Shown here: positions 26,926 through 37,559 of the stretch, piece after piece
Numbering within the stretch: position 1 is the stretch's first letter
Layout: every line of letters starts with the position of its first letter
Position numbers and translations under genes: made by a program
Assembly (NCBI RefSeq): GCF_000026225.1
Contig: NC_011740.1
Location: forward strand, 2,170,001-2,234,000
Reading direction: 5' to 3'
DNA: 64,000 nt
DNA from: Escherichia fergusonii ATCC 35469
GTDB taxonomy: Bacteria; Pseudomonadota; Gammaproteobacteria; Enterobacterales; Enterobacteriaceae
The notes under the pieces: model-generated
Seen by the model: only the letters and a program-made list of their open reading frames with translations
Databases searched by the model: none
Told to the model about the DNA's origin: nothing

Positions 26926-27068
26926 TGAGGGTAGAGCGGGGTTTCCCCGCCCTGGTAGTCTTAGTAAGCTGGGTAGCTAACGACTAAGAGCACCACGATG
27001 ATGATCCACTTCATCATGACCCTTTCCTTATTTAAGGCCCCTTCCTCGGGAGGGGCTTTCCCGTTTCA
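26926..27068 (+). ncRNA. Sib antitoxin RNA, copy 3
   Basis: Third tandem copy, spaced about 330 bases from the second, as the second is from the first. The 5' G-run is one base shorter, and the region over the toxin differs from the other two. K-12 has two sib genes (sibA, sibB) here, so this strain appears to carry one more unit. Boundaries approximate. Confidence 0.85.
26961..27017 (-). CDS. Ibs small hydrophobic toxin, copy 3
   Basis: Minus-strand 18-codon frame reading MMKWIIIVVLLVVSYPAY then TAA. The most divergent of the three, with Trp at residue 4 and Tyr at 15. Covered by the third Sib RNA. Confidence 0.85.
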   Translation of the reverse strand: MMKWIIIVVLLVVSYPAY

Positions 27069-27224
27069 GCGTCCCGCTGAAATCGTCGGCCTACCTCCTT
27101 TTGCCCTTAATGCAGTCTATCGCTAACGCGTAGATAAAATAGTTTCCTGTGTTATTACTGGATGCGTGCTCGCAAAAGTGCCCGTCATTCAGACGATTCC
27201 CGACAGTGTTTCATAATTCCTCCA

Positions 27225-27242
27225 TTTTTCTCCCTTATTGGC
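27225..27242 (+). promoter_or_regulatory. BaeR-binding box upstream of mdtA
   Basis: TTTTTCTCCCTTATTGGC differs by one or two bases from the BaeR consensus I know (TTTTTCTCCATDATTGGC) found upstream of mdtA and spy. It lies 54 bases before the mdtA ATG. BaeR, encoded at the end of the operon, would activate here in response to envelope stress, indole, flavonoids and similar signals. Confidence 0.8.
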
Positions 27243-27295
27243 TGGCTACACTAGTATCATTCCGCGAAACGTTTCAGGAAGAGAAACTCTTAACG

Positions 27296-28543
27296 ATGAA
27301 AGGCAGTTATAAATCCCGTTGGGTAATCGTAATCGTGGTGGTTATCGCCGCCATCGCCGCTTTCTGGTTCTGGCAAGGCCGCAATGAATCCCAGAGCGCA
27401 GCGCCAGGTGCGACGAAGCAAGCACAGCAGTCGCCAGCCGGTGGCCGCCGTGGTATGCGTTCCGGCCCATTGGCCCCGGTTCAGGCAGCAACTGCCGTGG
27501 AACAGGCGGTTCCGCGTTACCTCACCGGGCTTGGTACGATTACCGCTGCTAACACCGTTACGGTGCGCAGTCGCGTAGATGGTCAACTGATGGCATTACA
27601 TTTCCAGGAGGGTCAGCAGGTCAAAGCAGGCGATTTACTGGCAGAAATTGACCCCAGCCAGTTCAAAGTTGCATTAGCACAAGCTCAGGGGCAACTGGCA
27701 AAAGATAAAGCCACACTAGCCAACGCCCGCCGTGATTTAGCGCGTTATCAGCAACTGGCAAAAACCAATCTCGTCTCCCGTCAGGAATTGGATGCCCAAC
27801 AGGCGCTGGTCAGTGAAACCGAAGGTACCTTTAAGGCTGATGAAGCGAGCGTCGCCAGTGCGCAGCTGCAACTCGACTGGAGCCGCATCACCGCACCAGT
27901 CGATGGTCGCGTTGGTCTCAAGCAGGTTGATGTTGGTAACCAAATCTCCAGTGGTGATACCACCGGGATTGTGGTGATCACCCAGACGCATCCTATCGAT
28001 TTGCTCTTTACCCTGCCGGAAAGCGATATCACTACCGTAGTACAGGCGCAAAAAGCCGGAAAACCGCTGGTTGTTGAAGCCTGGGATCGCACCAACTCGA
28101 AGAAATTAAGTGAAGGCACGCTGTTAAGTCTCGATAACCAAATCGATGCCACTACCGGTACGATTAAAGTGAAAGCACGCTTTAATAATCAGGATGATGC
28201 GCTGTTTCCCAATCAGTTTGTTAACGCGCGCATGTTAGTCGACACCGAACAAAACGCCGTGGTGATCCCCACCGCCGCCCTGCAAATGGGCAACGAAGGC
28301 CATTTTGTCTGGGTGCTGAATAGCGAAAACAAAGTCAGCAAACATCTGGTGACGCCGGGCATTCAGGACAGTCAGAAAGTGGTGATCCGCGCGGGGATTT
28401 CCGCGGGCGATCGCGTAGTGACAGACGGCATTGATCGCCTGACCGAAGGGGCGAAAGTGGAAGTGGTGGAAGCCCAGAGCGCCACCACTCCAGAAGAGAA
28501 AGCCACCAGCCGCGAATACGCGAAAAAAGGAGCACGCTCCTGA
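27296..28543 (+). CDS. mdtA: Multidrug efflux membrane fusion protein MdtA
   Basis: 415 aa periplasmic adaptor of the MdtABC RND pump, working with TolC. An N-terminal membrane anchor (WVIVIVVVIAAIAAFWFW) is followed by HlyD-type biotinyl-lipoyl halves (VDGQLMALHFQEGQQVKAGDLLAEID), a coiled-coil hairpin (about 120-185) and the beta-barrel domain. I chose the ATG at 27296 (MKGSYKSRW), the K-12 start, preceded by AGGAAGAG. An upstream in-frame extension to 27149 runs through the promoter and is rejected. The stop overlaps mdtB by one base. Confidence 0.95.
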   Translation: MKGSYKSRWVIVIVVVIAAIAAFWFWQGRNESQSAAPGATKQAQQSPAGGRRGMRSGPLAPVQAATAVEQAVPRYLTGLGTITAANTVTVRSRVDGQLMALHFQEGQQVKAGDLLAEIDPSQFKVALAQAQGQLAKDKATLANARRDLARYQQLAKTNLVSRQELDAQQALVSETEGTFKADEASVASAQLQLDWSRITAPVDGRVGLKQVDVGNQISSGDTTGIVVITQTHPIDLLFTLPESDITTVVQAQKAGKPLVVEAWDRTNSKKLSEGTLLSLDNQIDATTGTIKVKARFNNQDDALFPNQFVNARMLVDTEQNAVVIPTAALQMGNEGHFVWVLNSENKVSKHLVTPGIQDSQKVVIRAGISAGDRVVTDGIDRLTEGAKVEVVEAQSATTPEEKATSREYAKKGARS

Positions 28544-31500
28544 TGCAGGTGTTACCCCCGAGCAGCACAGGCGGCCCGTCGCGCCTGTTTATTATGCGTC
28601 CTGTCGCCACCACGCTGCTGATGGTGGCGATCTTACTCGCCGGGATTATCGGTTATCGCGCCCTGCCCGTTTCGGCGCTGCCGGAAGTGGACTATCCGAC
28701 CATTCAGGTGGTCACGCTCTACCCTGGCGCCAGCCCGGATGTCATGACCTCCGCCGTTACTGCGCCGCTCGAACGCCAGTTCGGGCAGATGTCTGGCCTG
28801 AAACAGATGTCATCGCAAAGTTCCGGCGGCGCGTCAGTTATCACCTTGCAATTCCAGCTAACATTACCGCTGGATGTCGCTGAGCAGGAAGTGCAGGCCG
28901 CGATTAATGCCGCCACTAACCTGTTGCCGAGCGATCTGCCTAACCCACCGGTTTACAGCAAAGTGAACCCGGCAGATCCGCCGATCATGACGCTTGCCGT
29001 CACATCAACCGCCATGCCGATGACGCAAGTGGAAGATATGGTGGAAACCCGCGTCGCGCAGAAGATCTCGCAGATTTCCGGCGTCGGGCTGGTGACGCTT
29101 TCCGGCGGTCAGCGTCCGGCTGTTCGCGTCAAACTTAACGCCCAGGCGATTGCCGCCCTCGGCCTGACCAGCGAAACCGTGCGCACCGCCATTACCGGCG
29201 CTAACGTTAACTCGGCTAAAGGTAGCCTCGACGGCCCTTCCCGCGCGGTCACCCTTTCCGCGAACGACCAGATGCAATCCGCCGAAGAGTATCGCCAGCT
29301 AATTATTGCCTACCAGAACGGCGCGCCGATTCGTCTGGGCGATGTCGCAACCGTAGAGCAAGGTGCAGAAAATAGCTGGCTTGGGGCGTGGGCAAATAAA
29401 GAACAGGCCATAGTGATGAATGTTCAGCGCCAGCCTGGTGCTAACATTATCTCCACCGCCGACAGCATCCGGCAGATGCTGCCACAGCTCACCGAGAGTC
29501 TGCCGAAATCGGTGAAGGTGACGGTACTTTCTGACCGTACCACCAATATCCGCGCATCGGTCAACGATACCCAGTTTGAATTGATGATGGCTATCGCGCT
29601 GGTAGTCATGATTATCTACCTGTTTTTGCGCAATATTCCGGCGACTATCATTCCTGGCGTCGCCGTGCCGCTGTCGTTAATTGGCACCTTTGCGGTTATG
29701 GTGTTTCTCGATTTTTCAATCAATAACCTGACGCTGATGGCGTTAACTATCGCCACCGGATTCGTGGTCGATGACGCCATCGTGGTGATCGAAAATATTT
29801 CCCGCTATATCGAAAAAGGCGAAAAACCGTTGGCGGCGGCGCTCAAGGGCGCGGGTGAAATCGGCTTTACCATTATCTCGCTGACCTTCTCACTGATTGC
29901 GGTATTGATCCCACTGCTGTTTATGGGCGATATCGTCGGGCGCCTGTTCCGCGAATTTGCTATTACTCTGGCAGTCGCGATTTTGATCTCAGCCGTGGTG
30001 TCGCTGACCCTGACGCCGATGATGTGCGCACGGATGCTCAGCCAGGAGTCGCTGCGTAAACAGAACCGCTTCTCCCGTGCCTCAGAGAAAATGTTCGACA
30101 GGATAATCGCCGCCTATGGTCGTGGACTGGCGAAAGTGCTGAATCATCCGTGGCTGACTTTAAGCGTAGCGCTCAGCACGCTGCTGCTTAGCGTTCTCTT
30201 ATGGGTGTTCATTCCGAAAGGTTTCTTCCCGGTACAGGACAACGGCATTATTCAGGGCACTTTGCAGGCACCGCAATCCAGCTCCTTTGCCAATATGGCC
30301 CAGCGGCAACGCCAGGTCGCGGACGTGATATTGCAGGATCCGGCGGTGCAAAGCCTGACCTCATTTGTTGGCGTTGATGGCACTAACCCGTCGCTGAACA
30401 GTGCGCGTTTACAGATCAACCTCAAACCGTTGGATGAACGTGATGATCGGGTGCAAAAAGTCATCGCCCGTTTGCAAACGGCAGTAGATAAAGTGCCGGG
30501 CGTCGATCTCTTCCTGCAACCAACGCAGGACCTGACGATTGATACTCAGGTCAGCCGCACCCAGTACCAGTTTACCTTGCAGGCCACATCGCTGGATGCG
30601 CTCAGCACCTGGGTGCCACAACTCGTGGAAAAACTCCAGCAACTGCCACAGCTTTCTGATGTCTCCAGCGACTGGCAGGACCAAGGGCTGGTGGCGTATG
30701 TCAATGTTGATCGCGACAGCGCCAGCCGTCTGGGGATCAGCATGGCGGACGTCGATAACGCCCTGTACAACGCGTTTGGTCAGCGACTGATTTCCACCAT
30801 TTATACTCAGGCTAACCAGTATCGCGTGGTGCTGGAGCACAATACCGAAAATACCCCAGGGCTTGCGGCGCTGGATACCATTCGCCTGACCAGCAGCGAC
30901 GGTGGCGTGGTGCCGCTAAGCTCAATTGCCAAAATTGAGCAGCGTTTTGCGCCGCTCTCCATCAACCATCTGGATCAGTTCCCGGTAACGACCATCTCCT
31001 TTAACATGCCAGATAACTATTCGCTGGGCGATGCGGTGCAGGCGATTATGGACACCGAAAAGACGCTGAATCTGCCGGTGGATATCACCACGCAGTTCCA
31101 GGGCAGCACCCTCGCCTTCCAGTCGGCGCTGGGCAGCACTGTCTGGCTGATTGTCGCGGCGGTGGTGGCGATGTATATCGTGCTCGGCATTCTTTACGAA
31201 AGCTTTATTCACCCGATCACCATTCTCTCGACGTTGCCAACGGCAGGGGTCGGCGCACTGCTGGCGTTGCTGATTGCCGGTAGCGAACTGGATGTGATCG
31301 CGATTATCGGCATTATTTTGCTGATCGGTATCGTGAAGAAGAACGCCATCATGATGATCGACTTCGCGCTGGCTGCTGAGCGCGAGCAAGGCATGTCGCC
31401 GCGCGATGCAATTTACCAGGCCTGTTTGCTGCGTTTTCGTCCGATCCTGATGACCACTCTGGCGGCACTGCTTGGCGCGCTGCCGCTGATGTTGAGCACC

Positions 31501-31665
31501 GGAGTTGGCGCGGAACTGCGTCGTCCGTTAGGCATCGGTATGGTCGGCGGTCTGGTTGTTAGCCAGGTGCTGACGCTGTTCACCACGCCGGTGATTTATC
31601 TGCTATTCGACCGCCTGGCATTGTGGACCAAAAGTCGCTTTGCCCGTCATGAAGAGGAGGCGTAA
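28543..31665 (+). CDS. mdtB: RND multidrug efflux permease MdtB
   Basis: 1040 aa RND transporter subunit. MdtB and MdtC form a heterotrimer (B2C) that exports bile salts, novobiocin and other compounds with MdtA and TolC. It has twelve predicted helices with large periplasmic loops after TM1 and TM7. The TM4 motif NLTLMALTIATGFVVDDAIVVIENI has the two proton-relay aspartates. The start ATG at 28543 overlaps the mdtA stop. Confidence 0.96.
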   Translation: MQVLPPSSTGGPSRLFIMRPVATTLLMVAILLAGIIGYRALPVSALPEVDYPTIQVVTLYPGASPDVMTSAVTAPLERQFGQMSGLKQMSSQSSGGASVITLQFQLTLPLDVAEQEVQAAINAATNLLPSDLPNPPVYSKVNPADPPIMTLAVTSTAMPMTQVEDMVETRVAQKISQISGVGLVTLSGGQRPAVRVKLNAQAIAALGLTSETVRTAITGANVNSAKGSLDGPSRAVTLSANDQMQSAEEYRQLIIAYQNGAPIRLGDVATVEQGAENSWLGAWANKEQAIVMNVQRQPGANIISTADSIRQMLPQLTESLPKSVKVTVLSDRTTNIRASVNDTQFELMMAIALVVMIIYLFLRNIPATIIPGVAVPLSLIGTFAVMVFLDFSINNLTLMALTIATGFVVDDAIVVIENISRYIEKGEKPLAAALKGAGEIGFTIISLTFSLIAVLIPLLFMGDIVGRLFREFAITLAVAILISAVVSLTLTPMMCARMLSQESLRKQNRFSRASEKMFDRIIAAYGRGLAKVLNHPWLTLSVALSTLLLSVLLWVFIPKGFFPVQDNGIIQGTLQAPQSSSFANMAQRQRQVADVILQDPAVQSLTSFVGVDGTNPSLNSARLQINLKPLDERDDRVQKVIARLQTAVDKVPGVDLFLQPTQDLTIDTQVSRTQYQFTLQATSLDALSTWVPQLVEKLQQLPQLSDVSSDWQDQGLVAYVNVDRDSASRLGISMADVDNALYNAFGQRLISTIYTQANQYRVVLEHNTENTPGLAALDTIRLTSSDGGVVPLSSIAKIEQRFAPLSINHLDQFPVTTISFNMPDNYSLGDAVQAIMDTEKTLNLPVDITTQFQGSTLAFQSALGSTVWLIVAAVVAMYIVLGILYESFIHPITILSTLPTAGVGALLALLIAGSELDVIAIIGIILLIGIVKKNAIMMIDFALAAEREQGMSPRDAIYQACLLRFRPILMTTLAALLGALPLMLSTGVGAELRRPLGIGMVGGLVVSQVLTLFTTPVIYLLFDRLALWTKSRFARHEEEA

Positions 31666-34600
31666 GTGAAGTTTTTTGCCCTCTTCATTTACCGTCCGGT
31701 GGCGACGATTTTACTGTCGGTTGCCATTACCCTGTGCGGAATACTGGGCTTCCGTATGCTGCCGGTCGCCCCGCTGCCACAGGTCGATTTTCCGGTGATT
31801 ATGGTCAGCGCCTCGCTGCCCGGTGCGTCGCCGGAGACAATGGCGTCTTCCGTCGCCACGCCGCTGGAGCGCTCACTTGGGCGCATCGCCGGGGTCAGTG
31901 AAATGACCTCCAGCAGTTCGCTTGGCAGCACGCGTATTATTTTGCAGTTTGATTTTGACCGGGATATCAACGGCGCGGCGCGCGATGTGCAGGCGGCGAT
32001 CAACGCCGCGCAAAGTTTGCTGCCCAGCGGAATGCCAAGCCGTCCGACCTATCGCAAAGCGAATCCTTCGGATGCGCCAATTATGATCCTGACGCTGACA
32101 TCCGATACTTATTCGCAGGGTGAACTGTACGATTTCGCCTCGACGCAACTGGCTCCGACAATTTCGCAAATCGACGGCGTCGGTGATGTCGATGTCGGCG
32201 GCAGCTCGTTGCCCGCCGTGCGCGTTGGGCTGAACCCGCAGGCGCTGTTTAATCAGGGCGTGTCGCTGGACGACGTACGCACTGCCATCAGCAATGCCAA
32301 CGTGCGTAAACCGCAGGGGGCGCTGGAAGATGGCACTCACCGCTGGCAGATCCAGACTAACGATGAACTGAAAACCGCCGCTGAATATCAGCCGCTGATT
32401 ATTCATTACAACAACGGCGGCGCGGTTCGTCTGGGCGATGTAGCGACGGTGACCGACTCAGTGCAGGATGTGCGCAACGCCGGGATGACCAACGCCAAAC
32501 CGGCTATTTTGCTGATGATCCGCAAGCTGCCGGAAGCCAATATTATCCAGACGGTTGACAGCATCCGGGCAAAATTACCGGAGTTGCAGGAGACCATTCC
32601 GGCGGCGATTGATCTGCAAATTGCCCAGGACCGCTCCCCCACCATTCGCGCCTCACTGGAGGAAGTCGAGCAAACGCTGATTATCTCGGTGGCGCTGGTG
32701 ATTCTGGTGGTGTTTTTATTCCTGCGCTCGGGTCGCGCCACTATTATTCCCGCCGTTGCGGTGCCGGTTTCGCTGATTGGTACGTTTGCCGCGATGTACC
32801 TGTGCGGTTTCAGTCTCAATAATCTTTCGTTAATGGCGCTGACCATCGCTACAGGCTTTGTGGTGGATGACGCCATCGTGGTGCTGGAAAACATTGCCCG
32901 TCATCTGGAAGCGGGAATGAAACCGTTGCAAGCCGCACTGCAAGGTACCCGCGAAGTCGGCTTTACAGTGCTGTCGATGAGTCTGTCACTGGTGGCGGTG
33001 TTCCTGCCGCTGCTGCTGATGGGCGGATTGCCAGGACGCCTGTTACGCGAGTTTGCCGTGACGCTTTCTGTCGCCATTGGTATTTCGTTGCTGGTTTCCC
33101 TGACGCTAACGCCAATGATGTGCGGCTGGATGCTGAAAGCCAGCAAGCCGCGCGAGCAAAAGCGACTGCGTGGTTTTGGTCGCATGTTGGTTGCTCTGCA
33201 ACAAGGCTACGGCAAGTCGCTGAAATGGGTACTCAATCATACCCGTCTGGTGGGCGTAGTGCTGCTTGGCACCATTGCGCTGAATATCTGGCTGTATATC
33301 TCGATCCCGAAAACCTTCTTCCCGGAGCAGGACACTGGTGTACTGATGGGCGGGATACAGGCGGATCAGAGTATTTCGTTTCAGGCGATGCGCGGCAAAT
33401 TGCAGGATTTCATGAAAATTATCCGTGACGATCCGGCAGTGGATAATGTCACCGGCTTTACCGGTGGCTCGCGGGTGAACAGTGGGATGATGTTTATCAC
33501 TCTCAAACCACGCGACGAGCGCAGCGAAACGGCGCAGCAAATTATCGACCGTCTACGGGTGAAGCTGGCAAAAGAGCCAGGGGCGAATCTGTTCCTGATG
33601 GCAGTGCAGGATATTCGCGTTGGCGGACGTCAGTCGAACGCCAGTTACCAGTATACGTTGCTGTCCGACGACCTGGCGGCGCTGCGCGAATGGGAGCCGA
33701 AAATCCGCAAAAAACTGGCGACATTGCCGGAACTGGCGGACGTGAATTCCGACCAGCAGGATAACGGCGCGGAGATGAATCTGGTTTACGACCGCGATAC
33801 CATGGCACGGCTGGGAATCGACGTGCAGGCCGCCAACAGCCTGTTGAATAACGCCTTCGGTCAGCGGCAAATCTCGACCATTTACCAGCCCATGAACCAG
33901 TATAAAGTGGTGATGGAAGTGGATCCGCGCTATACCCAGGACATCAGTGCACTGGAAAAAATGTTTGTCATTAATAACGAAGGAAAAGCGATCCCTCTGT
34001 CATATTTCGCTAAATGGCAACCGGCGAATGCCCCGCTGTCGGTGAATCATCAGGGATTATCGGCGGCCTCGACCATCTCGTTCAACTTACCGACCGGAAA
34101 ATCGCTCTCGGACGCCAGTGCGGCGATCGACCGCGCAATGACCCAGCTAGGTGTGCCTTCGACGGTGCGCGGCAGTTTTGCCGGAACAGCGCAGGTGTTC
34201 CAGGAGACGATGAACTCGCAGGTGATCCTGATTATCGCAGCCATCGCCACGGTGTATATCGTGCTGGGTATCCTTTACGAGAGTTACGTGCATCCACTGA
34301 CGATTCTCTCCACCCTGCCCTCGGCGGGCGTTGGGGCGCTGCTGGCGCTGGAGCTATTCAATGCCCCGTTCAGCCTAATCGCCCTGATAGGGATCATGCT
34401 ATTAATCGGCATCGTGAAGAAAAACGCCATTATGATGGTCGATTTTGCGCTCGAAGCCCAACGGCACGGTAACCTGACGCCGCAGGAAGCTATTTTCCAG
34501 GCCTGTCTGCTGCGTTTTCGCCCGATTATGATGACTACCCTGGCGGCGCTGTTTGGTGCGCTGCCGTTGGTATTGTCGGGCGGTGACGGCTCGGAGCTGC

Positions 34601-34743
34601 GGCAACCCCTGGGGATCACCATTGTCGGCGGTCTGGTAATGAGCCAGCTCCTGACGCTGTATACCACGCCAGTGGTGTATCTCTTCTTCGACCGTCTGCG
34701 GCTGCGTTTTTCGCGTAAACCTAAACAAACGGTAACCGAGTAA
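31666..34743 (+). CDS. mdtC: RND multidrug efflux permease MdtC
   Basis: 1025 aa partner of MdtB. Same topology, with the TM4 relay NLSLMALTIATGFVVDDAIVVLENI. It starts with GTG at 31666 (VKFFALFIYRP), directly after the mdtB TAA; the ribosome site GAGGAGG lies inside the mdtB end, so translation is coupled. MdtC can also work as a homomultimer with a narrower substrate range. Length and sequence equal K-12. Confidence 0.96.
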   Translation: MKFFALFIYRPVATILLSVAITLCGILGFRMLPVAPLPQVDFPVIMVSASLPGASPETMASSVATPLERSLGRIAGVSEMTSSSSLGSTRIILQFDFDRDINGAARDVQAAINAAQSLLPSGMPSRPTYRKANPSDAPIMILTLTSDTYSQGELYDFASTQLAPTISQIDGVGDVDVGGSSLPAVRVGLNPQALFNQGVSLDDVRTAISNANVRKPQGALEDGTHRWQIQTNDELKTAAEYQPLIIHYNNGGAVRLGDVATVTDSVQDVRNAGMTNAKPAILLMIRKLPEANIIQTVDSIRAKLPELQETIPAAIDLQIAQDRSPTIRASLEEVEQTLIISVALVILVVFLFLRSGRATIIPAVAVPVSLIGTFAAMYLCGFSLNNLSLMALTIATGFVVDDAIVVLENIARHLEAGMKPLQAALQGTREVGFTVLSMSLSLVAVFLPLLLMGGLPGRLLREFAVTLSVAIGISLLVSLTLTPMMCGWMLKASKPREQKRLRGFGRMLVALQQGYGKSLKWVLNHTRLVGVVLLGTIALNIWLYISIPKTFFPEQDTGVLMGGIQADQSISFQAMRGKLQDFMKIIRDDPAVDNVTGFTGGSRVNSGMMFITLKPRDERSETAQQIIDRLRVKLAKEPGANLFLMAVQDIRVGGRQSNASYQYTLLSDDLAALREWEPKIRKKLATLPELADVNSDQQDNGAEMNLVYDRDTMARLGIDVQAANSLLNNAFGQRQISTIYQPMNQYKVVMEVDPRYTQDISALEKMFVINNEGKAIPLSYFAKWQPANAPLSVNHQGLSAASTISFNLPTGKSLSDASAAIDRAMTQLGVPSTVRGSFAGTAQVFQETMNSQVILIIAAIATVYIVLGILYESYVHPLTILSTLPSAGVGALLALELFNAPFSLIALIGIMLLIGIVKKNAIMMVDFALEAQRHGNLTPQEAIFQACLLRFRPIMMTTLAALFGALPLVLSGGDGSELRQPLGITIVGGLVMSQLLTLYTTPVVYLFFDRLRLRFSRKPKQTVTE

Positions 34744-36159
34744 ATGACAGATCTTCCCGACAGCACCCGCTGGCAATTGTGGATTGTGGCTTTCGGCTTC
34801 TTTATGCAGTCGCTGGACACCACCATCGTTAACACCGCGCTTCCCTCAATGGCTCAAAGCCTCGGGGAAAGCCCGCTGCATATGCACATGGTCATCGTAT
34901 CTTATGTGCTGACCGTGGCGGTGATGCTGCCCGCCAGCGGCTGGCTGGCGGACAAAGTCGGCGTACGCAATATCTTCTTTACCGCCATCGTGCTGTTTAC
35001 CCTCGGTTCGCTGTTTTGCGCGCTTTCTGCCACGCTAAACGAACTGTTGCTGGCACGCGCGTTACAGGGCGTTGGCGGCGCGATGATGGTGCCGGTCGGC
35101 AGGTTGACGGTGATGAAAATTGTACCGCGCGAGCAATATATGGCGGCGATGACCTTTGTTACGCTGCCCGGGCAAGTCGGTCCGCTGCTTGGTCCGGCGC
35201 TCGGCGGCCTGCTGGTGGAATACGCGTCCTGGCACTGGATCTTTTTAATCAACATTCCGGTAGGGATTATCGGTGCGATCGCCACGCTGATGTTAATGCC
35301 AAACTACACCATGCAGACGCGGCGTTTCGATCTCTCCGGTTTTTTATTGCTGGCGGTTGGCATGGCGGTATTAACACTGGCGCTGGATGGCAGTAAAGGT
35401 ACTGGTTTATCGCCGCTGGCGATTGCCGGACTGGCAGCGATTGGCGTGGTGGCACTGGTGCTTTATCTGCTGCACGCCAGAAATAACAACCGCGCCCTGT
35501 TCAGCCTGAAACTGTTCCGCACTCGTACCTTTTCGCTGGGCCTGGCGGGGAGCTTTGCCGGACGTATCGGCAGTGGCATGTTGCCCTTTATGACACCGGT
35601 TTTCTTACAGATTGGCCTCGGTTTCTCGCCGTTTCATGCCGGATTGATGATGATCCCGATGGTGCTCGGCAGCATGGGAATGAAGCGAATTGTAGTGCAG
35701 GTGGTGAATCGCTTTGGTTACCGTCGGGTACTGGTGGCGACCACGCTGGGCCTGTCGCTGGTCACCCTGCTGTTTATGACTACCGCTCTGCTGGGCTGGT
35801 ACTACGTTTTGCCGTTCGTCCTGTTTTTACAAGGGATGGTCAACTCGACGCGTTTCTCCTCTATGAACACCCTGACGCTGAAAGATCTACCAGACAATCT
35901 GGCGAGCAGCGGCAACAGCCTGCTGTCGATGATTATGCAATTATCGATGAGTATCGGCGTCACCATCGCCGGGCTGTTGCTGGGGCTTTTTGGTTCACAG
36001 CATGTCAGCGTAGACAGCAGCACCACACAAACCGTCTTTATGTACACCTGGCTTAGCATGGCGCTTATCATCGCCCTTCCGGCGTTCATCTTTGCCAGAG
36101 TTCCGAACGATACGCATCAAAATGTCGCTATTTCGCGGCGAAAAAGGAGCGCGCAATGA
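34744..36159 (+). CDS. mdtD: MFS transporter MdtD
   Basis: 471 aa, 14-helix drug:H+ antiporter-type MFS protein (DHA2). The TM1 motif LDTTIVNTALPSMAQSL and the motif LADKVGVRNIF are visible. It is co-transcribed with mdtABC but not needed for their drug resistance; the Salmonella counterpart (IceT) exports iron citrate. Starts directly after the mdtC stop and overlaps baeS by four bases. Confidence 0.95.
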   Translation: MTDLPDSTRWQLWIVAFGFFMQSLDTTIVNTALPSMAQSLGESPLHMHMVIVSYVLTVAVMLPASGWLADKVGVRNIFFTAIVLFTLGSLFCALSATLNELLLARALQGVGGAMMVPVGRLTVMKIVPREQYMAAMTFVTLPGQVGPLLGPALGGLLVEYASWHWIFLINIPVGIIGAIATLMLMPNYTMQTRRFDLSGFLLLAVGMAVLTLALDGSKGTGLSPLAIAGLAAIGVVALVLYLLHARNNNRALFSLKLFRTRTFSLGLAGSFAGRIGSGMLPFMTPVFLQIGLGFSPFHAGLMMIPMVLGSMGMKRIVVQVVNRFGYRRVLVATTLGLSLVTLLFMTTALLGWYYVLPFVLFLQGMVNSTRFSSMNTLTLKDLPDNLASSGNSLLSMIMQLSMSIGVTIAGLLLGLFGSQHVSVDSSTTQTVFMYTWLSMALIIALPAFIFARVPNDTHQNVAISRRKRSAQ

Positions 36160-37559
36160 AGTTCTGGCGACCCGGTATTACCGGCAAACTGTTTCTGGCG
36201 ATTTTCGCCACCTGCATTGTCTTATTGATCACGATGCACTGGGCGGTACGTATCAGTTTTGAGCGCGGCTTTATCGATTACATCAAGCATGGTAATGAAC
36301 AACGGCTGCAAATGCTCGGCGATGCGCTTGGTGAGCAGTACGCCCAGCACGGGAACTGGCGCTTCCTGCGTAATAACGATCGCTTTGTATTTCAGATCCT
36401 ACGTTCGCTGGAGCATGATAACAACGAAGATAAGCCCGGCCCCGGTATGCCGCCACACGGTTGGCGCACGCAATTCTGGGTGGTTGATCAAAACAACAAA
36501 GTGCTGGTTGGCCCGCGAGCACCGATTCCACCAGACGGCACACGGCGGCCCATTATGGTCAATGGGGCAGAAGTGGGTGCGGTGATCGCCTCCCCTGTTG
36601 AACGACTGACCCGCAATACCGATATCAATTTTGACAGACAACAGAGGCAAACCAGTTGGCTGATTGTCGCTTTATCTACCTTATTAGCAGCGCTGGCGAC
36701 ATTCCCACTGGCGCGCGGTTTGCTGGCTCCGGTCAAACGACTGGTGGACGGTACACACAAACTGGCAGCGGGCGATTTCACTACTCGCGTGACGCCCACC
36801 AGCGAAGATGAACTAGGGAAACTGGCGCAAGACTTCAACCAGCTCGCCAGCACCCTGGAGAAAAACCAACAGATGCGCCGCGATTTTATGGCCGATATCT
36901 CCCACGAGCTGCGCACGCCTTTAGCGGTACTGCGCGGCGAACTGGAAGCTATTCAGGATGGCGTGCGTAAATTCACGCCGGAGACGGTGGCTTCTTTACA
37001 GGCAGAGGTCGGTACACTGACCAAACTGGTGGATGATCTTCATCAATTGTCGATGTCTGATGAAGGCGCTCTCGCCTACCAGAAATCGTCGGTGGATCTG
37101 ATCCCGCTACTGGAAGTCGCGGGTGGCGCATTTCGTGAGCGTTTCGCCAGCCGCGGGCTGAAACTGCAATTTTCCCTGCCAGACAGCATTACCGTATTTG
37201 GCGATCGCGATCGTTTAATGCAGTTGTTCAATAACTTACTGGAAAACAGCCTGCGCTATACCGACAGCGGCGGCAGCTTGCATATCTCTGCCGAGCAACA
37301 TGACAAAACGGTGCGCCTGACCTTTGCCGACAGTGCACCGGGCGTTAGTGACGATCAACTGCAAAAATTGTTTGAGCGTTTTTATCGCACCGAAGGTTCC
37401 CGCAACCGTGCCAGCGGCGGTTCCGGCTTGGGGCTGGCTATTTGTCTTAACATTGTTGAAGCACATAATGGTCGCATTGTTGCCGCTCATTCGCCTTTTG
37501 GCGGGGTAAGCATTACAGTAGAGTTACCGCTGGAACGGGATTTACAGAGAGAAGTATGA
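36156..37559 (+). CDS. baeS: Sensor histidine kinase BaeS
   Basis: 467 aa. TM1 at about 12-32, a periplasmic sensor loop, TM2 at about 165-185, then HAMP, HisKA with the phospho-acceptor in [13 protein letters not shown] (His250), and HATPase_c with [15 protein letters not shown] (N box) and GGSGLGLAI (G box). It senses envelope damage and toxic compounds and phosphorylates BaeR. ATGA overlap with mdtD on one side and baeR on the other. Confidence 0.96.

Noticed and set aside
26230..27100. Regularly spaced repeats that could be taken for a CRISPR array
   Set aside because: Three units of about 330 bases with promoters, terminators and small toxin frames; spacing and repeat length are wrong for CRISPR and match sib/ibs.
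27149..27295. 49-residue N-terminal extension of MdtA
   Set aside because: It runs through the BaeR box and promoter region; the true start at 27296 has a ribosome site and a normal membrane anchor.
33120..34472. Plus-strand frames inside mdtC in another phase (102 and 152 codons)
   Set aside because: Composition is what a frame-shifted reading of a GC-rich RND gene gives; mdtC itself is intact and full length.
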